Shown: piece after piece, positions 54,134 to 61,911 of the stretch
Numbering within the stretch: the stretch's first letter is position 1
How the letters are laid out: each line of letters starts with the position of its first letter
Source: Bacillota bacterium
GTDB lineage: Bacteria; Bacillota; Clostridia; Lachnospirales; Lachnospiraceae
Assembly: GCA_023386315.1 (NCBI GenBank)
Contig: JAEWJZ010000010.1
Coordinates: 248,001 to 312,000, forward strand
Reading direction: 5' to 3'
Length of the DNA: 64,000 nucleotides
Translations under genes and position numbers: made by a program
Notes under the pieces: model-generated
The model's database searches: none
What the model saw: only the letters and a program-made list of their open reading frames with translations
What the model was told of the DNA's origin: nothing

Positions 54134-55072
54134 ATGGCAAAAAAACGTATTGTGATAGCTTTGGGACATCATGCTTTGGGAACAAACCTTCCGGAGCAGA
54201 AGACGGCAGTTGCCAGGACTGCCAAGGTAATTGCAGATTTTATACAGTCCGGCTGGCAGGTGGCCGTTACTCACAGCAATGCTCCACAAGTCGGAATGAT
54301 CCACACTGCAATGAATGAATTCGGAAAACAGCATGACGGATACACCTGCGCTCCCATGTCTGTCTGTTCTGCCATGAGCCAGGGATACATCGGCTACGAC
54401 TTACAGAACGGCATCCGTGCAGAACTCATGACCCGGGGCATTTATAAATCCGCAGCTACGATTTTAACCCAGATGATGGTAAACCCATATGACGAGGCTT
54501 TCTACACACCCATGAAGCCCATCGGCCGTTTCATGTCTGCAGAGGAAGCAAAGGAAGAAGAGGAAAAAGGGAACTATGTGGAAGAGGTTCCCGGCAAAGG
54601 TTTCCGGAGAGTTGTGGCTTCCCCAAAACCAGTTTCTATCGTTGAGATTGATATCATAAAGGCGGTTATGGATGCAGATCAGATTGTGATCGCCTGCGGA
54701 GGCGGCGGCATTCCTGTTATGGAGCAGGGCTGCTACTTAAAGGGCGCCAGTGCTGTGATTGAAAAGGACAGAGCTGCCGGACTGCTGGCGAAAGAAATCG
54801 ATGCCGACGTGCTGATGATTTTAACAAACGTGGATAATGTAACCTTAAACTTCGGGAAACCGGAAGCCAGACCAATCGGCCGCATGAGTATTAAGGAAGC
54901 TGCTGCTTATATTGAGGACAATCAGTTCGAATCCTCCTCCATGCTTCCAAAAATTGAGGCCTCCCTGGATTTCATTGAACATGGCAGAAACCGGAAAGCG
55001 ATCATTACTTCCCTGGAAAAAGCAGAAGAAAGCCTGGATGATAAAGCAGGTACCATTATAACAGAAGCATAG
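54134..55072 (+). CDS. Carbamate kinase-like protein, variant motifs
   Basis: Amino-acid kinase-fold protein of 312 residues, clearly homologous to carbamate kinase over its whole length (PMSVCSAMSQGYIGYDLQN, RRVVASPKPVSIVEID, ACGGGGIPV, KGASAVIEKD). The reaction in the family is carbamoyl phosphate plus ADP to carbamate plus ATP. Here three glycine-rich motifs that shape the substrate site differ: ALGGNA is ALGHHA (residues 9-14), HGNGPQVG is HSNAPQVG (47-54), and GSM-PK is SSM-PK. ATG 54134 has GAGG seven to eight bases upstream. Single gene. Could be a carbamate kinase with changed kinetics or a paralogue for another substrate. Confidence 0.8.
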   Translation: MAKKRIVIALGHHALGTNLPEQKTAVARTAKVIADFIQSGWQVAVTHSNAPQVGMIHTAMNEFGKQHDGYTCAPMSVCSAMSQGYIGYDLQNGIRAELMTRGIYKSAATILTQMMVNPYDEAFYTPMKPIGRFMSAEEAKEEEEKGNYVEEVPGKGFRRVVASPKPVSIVEIDIIKAVMDADQIVIACGGGGIPVMEQGCYLKGASAVIEKDRAAGLLAKEIDADVLMILTNVDNVTLNFGKPEARPIGRMSIKEAAAYIEDNQFESSSMLPKIEASLDFIEHGRNRKAIITSLEKAEESLDDKAGTIITEA

Positions 55073-55079
55073 ACAAAGA

Positions 55080-55125
55080 AAAGGATTTTTGCCCGGACAG
55101 AATACGCCGGCAAGAATCCTTCTTT
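55080..55125. terminator. Terminator between carbamate kinase-like gene and phzF-like gene
   Basis: AGGATTTTTGCC (55082-55093) and GGCAAGAATCCT (55109-55120) form a 12-bp stem with one G-T pair; T-rich flanks occur on both strands. Confidence 0.72.
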
Positions 55126-55128
55126 CTA

Positions 55129-56031
55129 TTACAGTTCCATTTCCGTAGAAAAGGCAGTCACAGCCTTGCCTGTAATTTTCACTTTAACCGGTTTGCCTCC
55201 TTTTATTGCCACAGTAACTGATATTTTTCCCATACGTCCGATGGCTTCTCCCTGTACCGCCTCAAAAGAAAACTCCTCTTTATTCTTTCCAAACAGTCCA
55301 TATGTAACGAAGTAAGCCCCTAAAGGTCCATTTGCATTTCCTGTCACCGGATCCTCTGCAATCCCAATGGCAGGTGCAAACATCCTCCCATGAACAAGGG
55401 TTGCTTCCTCCGGATGAAGCGTGAATACATAATATCCGTTGCAGCCGGTCCTGGAGCTGATTTCTGTCAGTTTTGCAAGGTCAGGCTTTAAGCTGTGCAA
55501 AAGGTTTAACTCAGTTATGCCAATCATCACCTTGGAATGACCGGTTGATGCTATGGCAATGGGGCAGTCCCTTCTGAGTTTTTCTTCCGGAATCCCAAGG
55601 GCTTCTAAAATCTCCATCTGAACCGGTAACGGCAGCGTCTCTCCCACTTCCACTTCCCCCTGTGTCATAGTGATGGTATAATCTCCATCCTCTGATTGGA
55701 TTTCAACAGGAAGGATTCCCGCCCCTGTTTTCTGTATGACCACTCCGGAAGCCATACCACGCTCCAATGCTCTTACATAGTGGGCTGCAATTGTCGCGTG
55801 ACCGCAGATAGGCACTTCACACCGGGGTGTGAAAAAACGGACATGAACGTCATACTCTCCCTCTGATCCCGGAAAAAGAAAGGCTGTTTCCGAATTATTT
55901 AATTCTCTTGCTATTTTAAGCATCATACTGTCACTTAGACCGTCGGCATTGGCCACCACACCTGCCGGATTGCCGGTAAACCGCTCTCTGGTAAATGAAT
56001 CCACCTGATAGATCCGATATGATTTTTTCAT
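55129..56031 (-). CDS. PhzF family isomerase/epimerase
   Basis: Diaminopimelate epimerase-fold protein of 300 residues, duplicated two-lobe structure. It shows YQVDSFTRERFTGNPAGVV near the N-terminus (key FTGNPAGVV), NNSETAFLF with the catalytic Glu at 48, and PICGHATIAAHYV. The family includes PhzF but also many enzymes of unknown substrate; no phenazine genes are present. ATG 56031 has AGGAGG six bases upstream. Divergent from the HxlR regulator, which may control it. Confidence 0.9.
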   Translation of the reverse strand: MKKSYRIYQVDSFTRERFTGNPAGVVANADGLSDSMMLKIARELNNSETAFLFPGSEGEYDVHVRFFTPRCEVPICGHATIAAHYVRALERGMASGVVIQKTGAGILPVEIQSEDGDYTITMTQGEVEVGETLPLPVQMEILEALGIPEEKLRRDCPIAIASTGHSKVMIGITELNLLHSLKPDLAKLTEISSRTGCNGYYVFTLHPEEATLVHGRMFAPAIGIAEDPVTGNANGPLGAYFVTYGLFGKNKEEFSFEAVQGEAIGRMGKISVTVAIKGGKPVKVKITGKAVTAFSTEMEL

Positions 56032-56059
56032 AAAAATCCTCCTCATTTTTGTTTTTTCT

Positions 56060-56112
56060 ATCTTAATACGGTTAGTTCCTCTTGACAAGTAATTACATTT
56101 TCGTTATATAAT
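56060..56112. promoter_or_regulatory. Divergent promoters of phzF-like and hxlR-like genes
   Basis: The two -35 elements overlap in CTTGACAAG: plus strand TTGACA (56082-56087) with -10 TATATA or TATAAT near 56105-56112; minus strand TTGTCA (56088-56083) with -10 TAAGAT (56065-56060) after 17 bp. TAATTAC repeats at 56090 and 56109 may be operator half-sites. Confidence 0.6.
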
Positions 56113-56162
56113 TACCTTAAATATACTAACTATCAAAATAATAATATCGAGGCGGACTAACT

Positions 56163-56492
56163 ATGAAGAATAAAGAAATAAAACCCAAAACCCTGGAATG
56201 CCATGTAGAAAAAATGTTTAATATTATCGGCGGAAAATGGTCCTTTCTTATTATAAAAAATCTCTTTCCAGGCACGAAGCGATTCGGAGAACTTCGAAGC
56301 AGCTTACACGGAATCAGTCCCAAAACACTGACTGCCTGTCTGCGTTCTTTAGAATCACATGGCATTTTAACAAGAGAAGTCATCCCAACCATACCGCCTG
56401 AAGTTCATTATACGCTGACAGAGAAAGGCATGGATTTACAAAACGTCGTCAATCAGATGAAAATCTGGGGAGAAAAATGGTCTGAACGTTAA
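56163..56492 (+). CDS. HxlR family transcriptional regulator
   Basis: Winged-helix DNA-binding protein of 109 residues: C-x-V-E-type N-terminus (LECHVEKMFNIIGGKWSFLI), FGELRSSLHGISPKTLTACL recognition region (key ISPKTLT) and the wing VHYTLTEKG. One cysteine at 13 matches the conserved N-terminal Cys used by redox or aldehyde-sensing members. RBS GAGGCGG. Divergent partner of the PhzF-like gene; likely a local regulator. Confidence 0.92.
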   Translation: MKNKEIKPKTLECHVEKMFNIIGGKWSFLIIKNLFPGTKRFGELRSSLHGISPKTLTACLRSLESHGILTREVIPTIPPEVHYTLTEKGMDLQNVVNQMKIWGEKWSER

Positions 56493-56558
56493 TCCTTCAG
56501 CATATATCTCCGAAACTCTGTCATATATTGAAACAAACGTACATGACGGAGTTTTACT

Positions 56559-57416
56559 ATGAAATGGTTCAACCGATTAAGACTGGTGGAAAAAATCAGA
56601 ACATTTTCCGTTTCGCCAGAAAAGGGAAAGAAAGTCCTGAAGGCATTTCTGTTTCTTTTATGCGCCTTTTTTGCCGGGCGTCTGGGGGCTATGCTGACCG
56701 AACATCATCGTGCTGTGGAAACTGCAGCGGAGGGAAACTGGGGATTAAGCTTCCAGCAGGAAGGGCAGGCTCCGGTGGCCAATGCCACCATGGACTATTT
56801 AAAGCAATACAATGCCTATTATGCACAAAAAACCCAGGATAAGATCTTATATCTCACCTTTGATGCCGGATATGAAAATGGAAATACTGCCGCGATTCTG
56901 GATGCATTAAAAAAACACCACGCACCGGCTACCTTTTTTGTTGTGGGTAACTACATAGAAACTTCACCGGAGCTGGTGAAACGAATGATAGCTGAAGGAC
57001 ACACAGTAGGCAACCATACCTACCATCACCCGGATATGTCCAAAATGAGCTCAAAGGAAGCCTTTGAAAAAGAGCTTGGAGACTTAGAGACATTATTCGA
57101 ACAGACCACAGGCCAGAAAATGAAAAAATATTACCGTCCGCCTCAGGGCAAATACAGTGAGTCCAACTTACAGATGGCAAAGGATATGGGATATAAAACT
57201 TTCTTCTGGAGCCTGGCTTATGTGGACTGGTACCAGGATAAACAGCCTTCAAAGGAAGATGCCTTTAAAAAACTTTTAGGAAGGATTCATCCCGGCGCCA
57301 TCGTGCTTTTGCACAGCACTTCCAGTACCAATGCCCAGATACTTGATGAGTTGCTGACCAAGTGGGAAGAAATGGGTTATCAGTTTAAATCTTTGGATCA
57401 GTTAGTAAGTCAATAA
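56559..57416 (+). CDS. Polysaccharide deacetylase, PdaA-like
   Basis: Predicted to deacetylate N-acetylmuramic acid, the step leading to muramic delta-lactam in spore cortex. The 285-residue protein has an N-terminal membrane/signal segment (about 27-47), then the NodB domain: LYLTFDAGYENGNT (motif 1; family members usually have FDNGYENG), GNHTYHHPDM (metal histidines), RPPQGKYSE (motif 3), FFWSLAYVDW and VLLHSTS (motif 5). RBS ACGGAG seven bases upstream. The GYENG signature favours PdaA over chitin deacetylases. Confidence 0.87.
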   Translation: MKWFNRLRLVEKIRTFSVSPEKGKKVLKAFLFLLCAFFAGRLGAMLTEHHRAVETAAEGNWGLSFQQEGQAPVANATMDYLKQYNAYYAQKTQDKILYLTFDAGYENGNTAAILDALKKHHAPATFFVVGNYIETSPELVKRMIAEGHTVGNHTYHHPDMSKMSSKEAFEKELGDLETLFEQTTGQKMKKYYRPPQGKYSESNLQMAKDMGYKTFFWSLAYVDWYQDKQPSKEDAFKKLLGRIHPGAIVLLHSTSSTNAQILDELLTKWEEMGYQFKSLDQLVSQ

Positions 57417-57457
57417 AAAAAAGCCGAGGTTCAATGATTGAACTTCGGTTCTTTTTT
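57415..57457. terminator. Bidirectional terminator
   Basis: CCGAGGTTCAA (57424-57434) pairs with TTGAACTTCGG (57438-57448), with A and T tracts on the two sides, between the convergent pdaA-like and sulP genes. Confidence 0.9.
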
Positions 57458-57465
57458 ATAAAAGG

Positions 57466-59103
57466 TTAAAGATCTGCTGCAAAAGAAAGCGCCTCATCAA
57501 TACATCCCGCCAGATTCTCCCTTCCCACTGACTCCAGAAAGCCTGCCCGTTCCATCATGGACATGGGCTGTTCATTGACATGGGATAAAATAAGGGTTAT
57601 ATGCTTCCTCTTTAAATTCTGATATAGTTTTTCCAGACTTTTTAACGCCGTCGCATCCATTGCAGGTACACTTCTCATTCGAAGAATCATGACTCTCTTT
57701 CCTTCTTCTATAATCAGCTGGGAAATCTTCTCCGCAGCACCGAAAAACATGGGACCGCTCACCTCAAAGACCGCCACATGCTTTGGCACAGGTTTTAAGT
57801 CTATGGACTCGCTGCTGTTTTCCTCTTCATTCTCTATATATTTCCAGCTGCTTATTTCAGTCACATCTGCCATACGTTTCATAAACAGCAGGGAAGCAAA
57901 TAAAATCCCAACTGCAATGGCTGTTACCAGATCGAATGCAACGGTGAATACAAAGGTGACAAGAAGCACAGACCAGTCACTTTTGGGAGCTGTTTTCATG
58001 ATAGAAAGGAATACTCTCCACTCACTCATGTTATAAGCCACCATAAAGAGAATGGCTGCTATGGCCGGCATGGGAATTAGCGCAGCATAAGGCATTAAAA
58101 ATACAAGTACCAGCAGAAGCATCGCAGCGTGAACCATGCCTGCAACAGGTGTTCTTCCGCCGTTTTTTATGTTTGCCGCAGTTCTTGCAATGGCTCCTGT
58201 TGCCGGAATTCCCCCAAAAAGGGCGGAACAGATATTGCCGGCGCCCTGGGCAACCAGCTCCATGTTGGAATTATGCCTGCTCCCAATCATCCCATCAGCG
58301 ACAACGCAGGACAATAAGGATTCCACGGCTGCCAGTACCGCTATAGTCATAGCATCCGGCATTACCTTCTGCACCATGCTCAATGAAAATACGGGAAGAT
58401 GAAATGCAGGAAGATCCGATGATATGGTATATAAATCCCCAATGGTATTTACAGGAAGCTGAAACACTTTCACAAGCCCTGCTGTAACGATGACTGCAAT
58501 CAGTGACGGCGGTATGGTCTTAAAAAATCGGGGCCATACAATGAGAATCAGGAGCGCTGTCAATCCGACTGTAAGAGCCATAGGATTAAGCGTACCCATG
58601 CTGTGTACAACCTCACTGACTTTTTCAAGAGTTTCGATGGGTGCATGCTCAAAGGTAAGTCCCAGAAAATCCTTGATCTGTCCGATGAAAATAGTAACTG
58701 CAATTCCAGTCGTAAATCCTGTGGTAATGGTGTAAGGAATAAAACGGATCAGGCTTCCCATCCGCAAACTTCCCATAATAACCAGAAAGATTCCTGCCAT
58801 AATCGTTGCAATAACCAGTCCGTCAAAGCCGTTTTTTGCAGCAATCCCCGCCACAATTGATGCAAATGCAGCAGTGGGACCAGCGATCTGTACCTTGCTT
58901 CCTCCCAGAAAAGAGATCACAAAACCGGCTGTAATGGCTGTGTAAAGCCCCTGTTCCGGAGTGACGCCGCTGGCTAACGCCAGAGCAATGGAAAGCGGAA
59001 GGGCAATGATGGCAACAATGATTCCGGAAACGAAGTCTTTAAAAAACTGTTCCTTTGTATAATGCTTCATTGATAAAAAAAATTGAGGTACCAAATCTTT
59101 CAT
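57466..59103 (-). CDS. SulP family anion transporter with STAS domain
   Basis: Twelve to fourteen-helix inorganic anion transporter (sulfate, bicarbonate or similar). The 545-residue protein has the signature near the N-terminus (SGIIVAIIALPLSIALALASG, key residues ALPLSIALA and GVTPEQGLYTA), VQIAGPTAAFASIV, GNICSALFGGIPATGAIARTA (key GGIPATGAIART), and a C-terminal cytoplasmic STAS domain (HVAVFEVSGPMFFGAA, MDATALKSLEKL). Anion not deducible. A Crp/Fnr gene lies just upstream. Confidence 0.93.
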   Translation of the reverse strand: MKDLVPQFFLSMKHYTKEQFFKDFVSGIIVAIIALPLSIALALASGVTPEQGLYTAITAGFVISFLGGSKVQIAGPTAAFASIVAGIAAKNGFDGLVIATIMAGIFLVIMGSLRMGSLIRFIPYTITTGFTTGIAVTIFIGQIKDFLGLTFEHAPIETLEKVSEVVHSMGTLNPMALTVGLTALLILIVWPRFFKTIPPSLIAVIVTAGLVKVFQLPVNTIGDLYTISSDLPAFHLPVFSLSMVQKVMPDAMTIAVLAAVESLLSCVVADGMIGSRHNSNMELVAQGAGNICSALFGGIPATGAIARTAANIKNGGRTPVAGMVHAAMLLLVLVFLMPYAALIPMPAIAAILFMVAYNMSEWRVFLSIMKTAPKSDWSVLLVTFVFTVAFDLVTAIAVGILFASLLFMKRMADVTEISSWKYIENEEENSSESIDLKPVPKHVAVFEVSGPMFFGAAEKISQLIIEEGKRVMILRMRSVPAMDATALKSLEKLYQNLKRKHITLILSHVNEQPMSMMERAGFLESVGRENLAGCIDEALSFAADL

Positions 59104-59147
59104 TTCTTCATCCTTTGTCTATTATAAAATTTTTATAAACTTTTTAT

Positions 59148-59176
59148 AATATAACGTTCCAGATAGAAGAAAGCAA
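59148..59176 (-). promoter_or_regulatory. Predicted sulP promoter
   Basis: -35 TTGCTT (59176-59171), 17-bp spacer, -10 TATATT (59153-59148). Confidence 0.62.
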
Positions 59177-59213
59177 GTCTATTTTCCATGTTCCTGAAAT
59201 AGTACAATAAATT

Positions 59214-59882
59214 TTATCTCAGACTATGGGCAGCCAGTACTTCAAGACCATCTTCATCAAGCAGTTCTACCGTTCCACGGGTGATCTTCACCAGATTTTC
59301 TCCCTGAAACAGGCGAAGCAGACGGGTTACCACTTCTCTGGCAGTACCTAAATGGCGGGCAATCTGTTCATGGGTAATGGAAAGTTCCTTTGTTTCATTA
59401 AGTCTGCACTCTTCCAGTAAAAATGCAGCCAGCCTTCCATCCATTTTCTTGTTCATCACCTGATCCATCAGCCACATGACATCAGAGAACCTCGATGCCA
59501 TCAGTTCATTGGTGAAGTTTGAGACTACAGCCGACTCTTCCATTAAATCACGATAGACATCGGGGGGAATCTGGAACACTACCGTATCCTGTTCTGCCTC
59601 CACTGTCACATCAAACTCAATATTCTTCACCATACAGGAACCGGAAAACAGACAGATATCCCGTTCAAACAACCGGTACAAAGTCAGTTCCCGCCCTTCA
59701 TCCGATATGGTAAACACTCTTAACTGACCTTCTGTTACAAGAAGAAAGCCGCTGCATTCATCGGAATCCCCATGTACCAGCATTCCCTTTTCAAATCTGA
59801 TTTTATTTGATTTCGTTGACAGCCTGTCTCTTTGTTTCTCTGTCAGCTTGTTCCAAAAGGGAAGATAATCTCCCAGTGTCAT
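59214..59882 (-). CDS. Crp/Fnr family transcriptional regulator
   Basis: The 222-residue protein has an N-terminal cyclic-nucleotide-binding-like beta-roll (KGMLVHGDSDECSGFLLVTEG, key GFLLVTEGQLRVF), a long dimer helix, and a C-terminal winged helix (LSITHEQIARHLGTAREVVTRLL). Cysteines at about 43, 87 and 92 are in the sensor domain, but not in the FNR cluster pattern. The start at ATG 59882 has GGGAGG nine bases upstream; this RBS lies immediately after the stop of the FokI-like gene, so it is probably co-transcribed with it. Targets could include sulP downstream. Confidence 0.9.
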   Translation of the reverse strand: MTLGDYLPFWNKLTEKQRDRLSTKSNKIRFEKGMLVHGDSDECSGFLLVTEGQLRVFTISDEGRELTLYRLFERDICLFSGSCMVKNIEFDVTVEAEQDTVVFQIPPDVYRDLMEESAVVSNFTNELMASRFSDVMWLMDQVMNKKMDGRLAAFLLEECRLNETKELSITHEQIARHLGTAREVVTRLLRLFQGENLVKITRGTVELLDEDGLEVLAAHSLR

Positions 59883-59902
59883 ATTATGAAACCTCCCTGT
59901 CA

Positions 59903-61636
59903 TTATTCATGTAAAAATAAAATCTCATCATTGGTATCAAACAATTGAAAGAATTCCCCGTATCCCATTGTTCCCGCTTTTAACTTTTCTGCCATAATAA
60001 GCAGATTAGCTGAATTCACTGCTGCCCCTTTTAAGCCGGAGCGCATGGAAATATGGTTTAATCGGTCCCGGAAACCGCCTGTAAACTCTCCTGACACAAA
60101 GGCAAAATGAAATGTTTTCACCTCTTTGCCGAAAATATTCCACCAGCAGTTAGGGTTTAACAGCTGGCTGCGCTCCTTATTTTCTTCTATATAGCGGTAC
60201 ATCTCATCTGCCTGCTTTATGGGAAGGGAATAACCCTTTCCATATGCTTTATTGTCGATGATCAGTCCGTTGTCTTCGTAGTAAATGCAGACATCAGGCT
60301 TTCTGGTATCCCCAAGCCTTCCTCCAGGAAATGAAAGCTCCGCTGTAAGCAGCTGGGCTGTCTGAATCTCGTAATCCCGGTCTGAGGTGCCATCAAAGCC
60401 TAAATCTACAAGAATTAAGTATTTGTGGTCTATATGGGTTAAATGGGACCGCAGATAATCCTTCAGTATGGAAACTTCTGATTTCACCGGAAGGAAGGAC
60501 TTAATCGTCTCCGGGAACAAAAGTCCCGTAATCTCATCTGTAATCCGGTATGTATCTCTGGTCTTTTGAATCTGCAGTCCGATATTTTCCAGACTCTTTA
60601 GATCATCAAGGATGGTTTCAGTCTCTTCCTCCAACCCCTTCTGTTTTAAATATTCCTGAATCTGCACAGGAGTAAGGGCTGATTTTTCCAGGCTCATAAT
60701 AATATGGGCTCTCCGGTTCCGTAAATATTCCCGGTCTGCTGCTTTGGTCGCCAGCATATCCCACAACACCCGCTTTGGTATCTTCCTGCATCTGGATCCC
60801 CCGGTTATATGGTTGCATATGGTCCTTCCCTTTAAAGTCAGCTGATAGGACTGGGGAATCACCTCTGTATTTATCCCGCTCCCATACAGTCCATTAATCT
60901 CTTTTGGTATTTTCTTCACCCAGCCCACAGAAATCAGCCAGCTGCAGATCGTTCTGACGTACTTATCGCTGGTTCCTTCCGTATCCTGAAGCAGCTTTGT
61001 CTTTTCTTCCTTCTCCTGCGCTGCCGCAAGCCCTTCCACAATCATGGACTGGGGAATGGAAGTAAATCCCGCTTCTCCGATAAATCCAAGCTTTGCACCT
61101 ATCTCAAATTTTGTCATATGCCCTTCCTTCATCAGAAGGGACAGTACTCTGCACACCGGAGGATAGGAAAGAAGGGCTGTCTTTAATACTTCTTCCTCTT
61201 CTTCGCTTCCCTCCTCTGCCTTGGCATACTGACTTCCCAAAACGGATAAGGAGCATTCATCAGCCGCCCTGTCATAATCCAGAAATCCAATGCTGACCGC
61301 CCATCTTAAAAATGAATCTGCCGGCCAGTCGGACTGATACTCTTTTCTCTGTCCGGGAAGTACCGCCTGTATAATTCCGGAACAGGGTGCATTGCTTCTG
61401 GTATAGCCTTTTGGTGTACCTTTTCCTTTTAAATGGGTATAGGGAATACGGATTTCTTCCTGATCCAGTTCTTTTATGAATTCCTCCCGTTTGTCCTCAT
61501 CCGGAATGAGCCTTGGAATCTTATCCGTTTTCAGCAGCCGGTTTATTCTGGAATCCGGTACAAATACGGATACCACATTTTTTAAATTGTCCAGGGTATA
61601 GGCCTCCTGTACCCAGCCAAATGTTCTCTCGGCCAC
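59903..61636 (-). CDS. FokI-like type IIS restriction endonuclease
   Basis: The 577-residue protein resembles FokI over its whole length: N-terminal RTFGWVQEAY and NLKNVVSVF, SDWPADSFLRWAVSIGFLDY, LTKFEIGAKLGF-like TKFEIGAKLGFIGEAGFTS, KIPKRVLWDMLATKAADREY, and the cleavage domain. The catalytic PD-(D/E)xK residues are D448 (RKPDV), D461 and K463 (IIDNK). D477 and R481 (QADEMYRYIEENKER, key D and R) match FokI dimer-interface residues. GTG start with GAGG eight bases upstream. No methyltransferase gene flanks it within the window. Catalytic activity is likely; specificity unknown. Confidence 0.92.
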   Translation of the reverse strand: MAERTFGWVQEAYTLDNLKNVVSVFVPDSRINRLLKTDKIPRLIPDEDKREEFIKELDQEEIRIPYTHLKGKGTPKGYTRSNAPCSGIIQAVLPGQRKEYQSDWPADSFLRWAVSIGFLDYDRAADECSLSVLGSQYAKAEEGSEEEEEVLKTALLSYPPVCRVLSLLMKEGHMTKFEIGAKLGFIGEAGFTSIPQSMIVEGLAAAQEKEEKTKLLQDTEGTSDKYVRTICSWLISVGWVKKIPKEINGLYGSGINTEVIPQSYQLTLKGRTICNHITGGSRCRKIPKRVLWDMLATKAADREYLRNRRAHIIMSLEKSALTPVQIQEYLKQKGLEEETETILDDLKSLENIGLQIQKTRDTYRITDEITGLLFPETIKSFLPVKSEVSILKDYLRSHLTHIDHKYLILVDLGFDGTSDRDYEIQTAQLLTAELSFPGGRLGDTRKPDVCIYYEDNGLIIDNKAYGKGYSLPIKQADEMYRYIEENKERSQLLNPNCWWNIFGKEVKTFHFAFVSGEFTGGFRDRLNHISMRSGLKGAAVNSANLLIMAEKLKAGTMGYGEFFQLFDTNDEILFLHE

Positions 61637-61664
61637 GTTTCATTCCTCACTGTAGTTTTCTTAC

Positions 61665-61693
61665 AGTATAGCATAGGAAAAGCAGATAGGCAA
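61665..61693 (-). promoter_or_regulatory. Predicted promoter of the FokI-like gene
   Basis: -35 TTGCCT (61693-61688), 17-bp spacer, -10 TATACT (61670-61665). Confidence 0.65.
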
Positions 61694-61780
61694 AATAATT
61701 TGATCTCCATCTCCTCTTCCTGTATCATGATACATCCAATAATTTTGTGTAAAACTATGGTAAAATCTTGTCATTTGTTA

Positions 61781-61890
61781 TATAATATAGGGAGATAACG
61801 TCGTTATTCAGCAAAATGTAACGTCATTTTTCGACTACTTTTAGACATCAGTGCGTGGAATAAAAAATTATAAAGGAAGCAGTCGTTACA
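61781..61890 (+). promoter_or_regulatory. Leader region of the FIST gene with TAACG repeats
   Basis: A TATAAT (61781-61786) with TG-like extension may be the -10 (no good -35). Downstream is the 13-base palindrome ATAACG-T-CGTTAT (61795-61807), then TGTAACG (61817-61823) and its inverted copy CGTTACA (61884-61890). Confidence 0.4.
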
Positions 61891-61911
61891 ACCAACAAAA
61901 AGGAGAGACGA

